DNA of 64,000 nucleotides from Streptomyces sp. NBC_01460. GTDB lineage: Bacteria > Actinomycetota > Actinomycetes > Streptomycetales > Streptomycetaceae. Both the position numbers and the translations under genes were made by a program. The notes beneath the pieces were generated by a model. That model had not been told where the DNA came from. It was given only the letters and a program-made list of their open reading frames with translations, and searched no databases. Position 1 is the stretch's first letter. Every line of letters begins with the position of its first letter. The DNA lies in assembly GCF_036227405.1 (NCBI RefSeq), contig NZ_CP109473.1, positions 1,426,001 to 1,490,000 of the forward strand, given 5' to 3'. This document shows, piece after piece, positions 61,043 through 64,000 of the stretch.

Positions 61043-61903
61043 TCAGCCCTTCAGCCCGGAGGTGGCCATGCCGTCGATCAGGTAGCGCTGGAAGGCCACG
61101 AAGAAGGCCAGCACCGGGAGCAGGGCCACGAGGGACATGGCGATCATGCCGCCGTAGTCCGCCACCGCGTCCTGGTCGATGAACATCTTCAGCCCCATGG
61201 ACACGGTGTACTTGTCCGGCTCGTTGAGGTAGAGCAGCGGGCCCATGAAGTCGTTCCAGGCGTTGATGAAGGTGAAGATCGCGCTGGTGACGAGCGCCGG
61301 CCGGCAGAGCGGCATGACGATCGACCAGTAGGTCCGCAGGTGCCCGCAGCCGTCCAGCCGCGCCGCCTCGTCGAGCTCCTTGGGCAGGCCGCGCATGAAC
61401 TGCACCATCAGGAAGACGAAGAAGGCGTCCGTGGCCAGGTACTTGCCGATCAGCAGCGGGGTGAAGGTGTTGATCAGCTCCAGCTTCTGGAACAGGACGT
61501 ACTGCGGAATGATCAGCACGTGGTAAGGCAGCAGCAGGGTGCCGATCATGACGGCGAACATGGCGTTGCGGCCGGCGAACCGCACCTTCGCGAAGGCGTA
61601 GGCGGTCAGTGAGCAGGACAGCACGACGCCGATCACGGAACCGACGGCTATGTACGCGGAGTTCAGGAAGAACGTGGAGATGGGGATGTCGGCGATGCCC
61701 TCGGTGAGCCGGGTGTAGTTGTCACCGATGGGGTCGGCCGGGAACAGGTCCAGGGCGCCGATGATCTCGGAGCTGGGCTTGAACGACGCCCCGATCGTCC
61801 ACACCACCGGGTACAGGACCACGGCGAGGACGACGAGTGCGCCGAGGTGCCAGGCGAGCGCGCCGGGTCCCCGGCGCCGTACGGCTGCTGACAGGAGACT
61901 CAT
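61043..61903 (-). CDS. Carbohydrate ABC transporter permease (MalG type)
   Basis: A 286-residue inner-membrane permease with six hydrophobic segments. The cytoplasmic EAA loop DEAARLDGCGHLRTYWSIVMPLCRPAL contacts the ATPase. C-terminal YLIDGMATSGLKG is typical of the sugar (CUT1) family. ATG 61903 overlaps the stop of the first permease. No ATPase gene is nearby; CUT1 importers of streptomycetes commonly share the MsiK ATPase. Confidence 0.94.
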   Translation of the reverse strand: MSLLSAAVRRRGPGALAWHLGALVVLAVVLYPVVWTIGASFKPSSEIIGALDLFPADPIGDNYTRLTEGIADIPISTFFLNSAYIAVGSVIGVVLSCSLTAYAFAKVRFAGRNAMFAVMIGTLLLPYHVLIIPQYVLFQKLELINTFTPLLIGKYLATDAFFVFLMVQFMRGLPKELDEAARLDGCGHLRTYWSIVMPLCRPALVTSAIFTFINAWNDFMGPLLYLNEPDKYTVSMGLKMFIDQDAVADYGGMIAMSLVALLPVLAFFVAFQRYLIDGMATSGLKG

Positions 61904-62889
61904 CGGCCGCCCTCCTCGTAGTGCACCCAGCGCTTCTGGGACCAGAACAGCACGGCGGTGACCAGGCCGACCGCGACCAGCAGCAGCCATCCCATGGCGG
62001 ATGCGAAGCCCATGCGGCTGTTCACGAAGCCCTGTTCGTACAGGTAACAGGTGTAGACGAGCGTCGCGTCGGCCGGTCCGCAGCTGCCGTTGCTGACGAT
62101 GTAGGCCGATCCGAAGATCTGGAAGGAGTGGATGGTCTCCAGCAGGACGTTGAAGAACAGCACCGGCGAGATCATCGGCAGGGTGATGTGGAAGAACCTG
62201 CGCCAGGGCCCGGCTCCGTCCACCTCGGCCGCCTCGTACAGCTCACGCGGGACCTGCTTGAGGCCGGCCAGGAAGATGACCATCGGCGCGCCGAACTGCC
62301 AGACGGTGAGGGCGATCAGCGCGTAGATGATCATCGCGGGGTCGCCGATCCAGCCGCCGGCCTCGACGCCGAACACCTTCTGCGTACGGTCCACGAGCGC
62401 GTCGTCCGAGAACAGCGCACGCCAGACGATGGCCGCCGAGACGCTCGCGCCGATCAGCGACGGGGCGTAGAAGGCCGCCCGGTAGAACGACTGGCCCCAC
62501 CGCTTCTGGGCGAGCAGCATGGCGACGGCGAGCGCGGCGGCCAGCTTGACCGGGGTGCCGATCAGCACGTACCAGGAGGTGACCTTCACCGACTGGCGCC
62601 AGCGGGGATCGGCGAACATGTCGGTGAAGTTCTGCAGGCCGATCCAGCGGGGCGCTTCGAACAGGTTGTACTCGGTGAACGACAGGTACAGCGAGAAGAC
62701 CATCGGCCCGGCGATCAGGAACAGGAAGCCCGCGATCCAGGGCGACATGAACAGATAGCCGGCCAGGTTCTCGCGGCGGTCCGGCCGCTCGGCGGCGGGC
62801 GGCGCGTTTCCTCCGGGACCGTTCCTCTTGGCGACGGAACGGTCGTCCCCGGGGGCGAGCACGCCCGGGGAGGTGTGGATGTGAGTCAC
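61900..62889 (-). CDS. Sugar ABC transporter permease (MalF type)
   Basis: A 329-residue permease. A polar N-terminal region of about 40 residues precedes YLFMSPWIAGFLFLIAGPMVFSLYLSF, NFTDMFADPRWRQSVKVT, and the EAA loop YEAAEVDGAGPWRRFFHITLPMISPVLFF. GTG start at 62889, 11 nt after the binding-protein stop. Forms the membrane pair with the next gene. Confidence 0.94.
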   Translation of the reverse strand: MTHIHTSPGVLAPGDDRSVAKRNGPGGNAPPAAERPDRRENLAGYLFMSPWIAGFLFLIAGPMVFSLYLSFTEYNLFEAPRWIGLQNFTDMFADPRWRQSVKVTSWYVLIGTPVKLAAALAVAMLLAQKRWGQSFYRAAFYAPSLIGASVSAAIVWRALFSDDALVDRTQKVFGVEAGGWIGDPAMIIYALIALTVWQFGAPMVIFLAGLKQVPRELYEAAEVDGAGPWRRFFHITLPMISPVLFFNVLLETIHSFQIFGSAYIVSNGSCGPADATLVYTCYLYEQGFVNSRMGFASAMGWLLLVAVGLVTAVLFWSQKRWVHYEEGGR

Positions 62890-62899
62890 CAGGGTCCTC

Positions 62900-64000
62900 T
62901 CAGTTCGAGGCGAGGGCGGTCTTCGCCTCGGAGAAGAACTGCTTCACGGCGTCCTTCGGCGAGGCCTTGCCCAGGGACAGGTCGGCACCGATGCGCAGGA
63001 AGGCCGCCTCGATGACGTCGGCGCCGGCCGGGTGCGGGGTGATGGGTTCCAGGACGCCGGCGTCCGCGATGGCGGTCTCGTACGCTCCGATCGCCTTGCT
63101 GGGGGCGTCGGAGGGCTCGTAGGCCTCGAACTGGGCGGTGGTGGCGGGCACTCCGCGGTCGTAGCCCATGATCCGGGCCACCTCGGGGTCGTGGGTCATG
63201 AAGCTGATGAAGGTCGCCACCTCGGCGGGGTGCTTGGTGCGGGCCGTGCCGCTGAGCATCAGCGAGCCCAGGTACTGGCCGGTCTTCTTGCCGTCGGTGC
63301 TGGGGATCGGCGCGAGGCCGTAGCTGCTCCCGCCCTCGGCGCTGTAGCGGACCGAGAAGTTGTCCCAGGTGAACTCGCCGGCGGACAGGCCCTTGGCGGT
63401 CGCCGAGGCGGGCTTGATCTGTTCCACCTTGCCGGGGTCGGCGTAGAGCCCGGACTTGACCCGCCCGAGCGCCTCGGTCCAGTAGGGCAGCAGCTCGGCC
63501 TCGCCGAAGCCCATGCCGTCCTCGGTGAAGAAGGCCTTGCCGTTCTGGCGGAGTATCAGGTCGTAGAGGTACATCACGCCGTGCGGCCCGGCGTCACCGG
63601 CGATCTTCTGGCCGCGCTTGATCTTCTCCAGACCGGCCAGCCAGTCGTCCCAGGTCCAGCCGATCTCGGGCGCGATGCCCGCCTTCTCGTACACCTTCTC
63701 GTCGATGACCAGGGCCATCGAGTTGCTGCCGACCGGGACGCCGAGCAGCTTGCCGTCGATCTCCGCGAACTTCTCCAGCCCGGAGCGGAATCCGCCGAGG
63801 TCGAGGTTGCCCTTCTCCGCCTGGGGCGTGAGGTCGAGGAGGACGTTCTTCGCCTCGTACTTGCGCAGGAACGTCACGGCGTTCTGGATGACGTCCGGGG
63901 GGTTGCCACCGGCCGCCTGGGTGTTGAACTTCTTCCAGAAGTCCGGGTACTGCTGGAAGTCCGTCTTCACCTTGATCTTCGGGTGCTTCTTCTCGAAGAG
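62900..64000 (-). CDS. Extracellular sugar-binding lipoprotein of the ABC importer (5' end missing)
   Basis: 366 residues in frame; the start, signal peptide and lipobox lie beyond the right edge. The first visible residues LFEKKHPKIKVKTDFQQY and the stretch FWKKFNTQAAGGNPPDV are typical of family 1 (CUT1) solute-binding proteins. So are WTWDDWLAGLEKIKRGQ, the GLAPIPSTDGKKTGQYLGSLMLSGT segment and VATFISFMTHDPEVARIMGYDRGVPA. An in-frame GTG at 63970 is not a plausible start. Head of the importer-PcRGLX/YetA-like operon as seen here. Confidence 0.93.
   Translation of the reverse strand, partial: LFEKKHPKIKVKTDFQQYPDFWKKFNTQAAGGNPPDVIQNAVTFLRKYEAKNVLLDLTPQAEKGNLDLGGFRSGLEKFAEIDGKLLGVPVGSNSMALVIDEKVYEKAGIAPEIGWTWDDWLAGLEKIKRGQKIAGDAGPHGVMYLYDLILRQNGKAFFTEDGMGFGEAELLPYWTEALGRVKSGLYADPGKVEQIKPASATAKGLSAGEFTWDNFSVRYSAEGGSSYGLAPIPSTDGKKTGQYLGSLMLSGTARTKHPAEVATFISFMTHDPEVARIMGYDRGVPATTAQFEAYEPSDAPSKAIGAYETAIADAGVLEPITPHPAGADVIEAAFLRIGADLSLGKASPKDAVKQFFSEAKTALASN

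Noticed and set aside
57890..61612. A 1240-codon plus-strand open frame
   Set aside because: It is antisense to the PcRGLX/YetA-like gene and importer genes, lacks any family motif, and is explained by high GC content.

Overview
The window is a typical high-GC Streptomyces core-chromosome segment. GTG and TTG starts are frequent, ATGA/GTGA/TGATG stop-start overlaps are common, and GC-rich hairpins close most operons. It encodes BldD with its complete c-di-GMP signature. The gene order (pyr operon, bldD, nusB-efp, aro genes, mltG-ruvX-alaS, rpsD, rarA, hisS, relA, apt-secF-secD-yajC, ruvBAC-yebC-pdxTS, pimA-acyltransferase-pgsA, thrS) is that of the conserved Streptomyces arm around alaS and relA. 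I recognised it by family motifs and synteny, not by a database search.

Layout. 1-3868 (minus): pyrimidine operon pyrR-pyrB-pyrC-PH-like membrane protein-carA (carA runs off the left edge), with a candidate PyrR-binding RNA element just upstream of the pyrR ribosome binding site. 4090-4590 (plus): bldD. 4758-17603 (minus): efp-nusB, an M24 peptidase-like protein, a P-loop ATPase, aroE, aroC, an in-frame aroK-aroB fusion and aroQ, mltG, ruvX, alaS and a small conserved protein. 17611-22060: a DUF948 protein, a divergent (probably leaderless) STAND/NB-ARC ATPase, rpsD, and a DUF2470 protein behind a near-consensus iron box. 22071-26496 (minus): rarA, a VKOR protein, hisS and a metallo-beta-lactamase-fold hydrolase. 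26645-28866 (plus): a membrane-anchored cyclophilin and a DUF349 protein. 29011-38425 (minus): relA, then apt-secF-secD, yajC and ruvC-ruvA-ruvB. 38544-44382 (minus): yebC, pdxS-pdxT, a LemA-like membrane protein and the phosphatidylinositol mannoside block pgsA-acyltransferase-pimA. 44662-50055: an EF-G paralogue, an unknown membrane protein, a HIT protein and a potassium channel. 50084-54011 (minus): a DUF4365 nuclease-like protein, an unknown 416-residue protein and thrS. 54206-57601: a DEDD exonuclease, tRNA-Val(CAC) and a large polytopic membrane protein. 57644-64000 (minus): an ABC sugar importer, a YesL-like protein and a Tat-exported PcRGLX/YetA-like (exo-rhamnogalacturonan lyase family) protein, which together look like a pectin-fragment utilisation operon whose binding-protein gene runs off the right edge.

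Nothing here looks like an integrated phage or large island. The items most worth a second look are: the iron box between rpsD and the DUF2470 gene, the DUF4365 plus unknown two-gene unit upstream of thrS, the aroK-aroB fusion, the M24 protein with a rewritten metal site, the PyrR RNA element, and the leaderless STAND ATPase whose last codons form a terminator. All functional statements are from reading motifs and context; no search or alignment was run.
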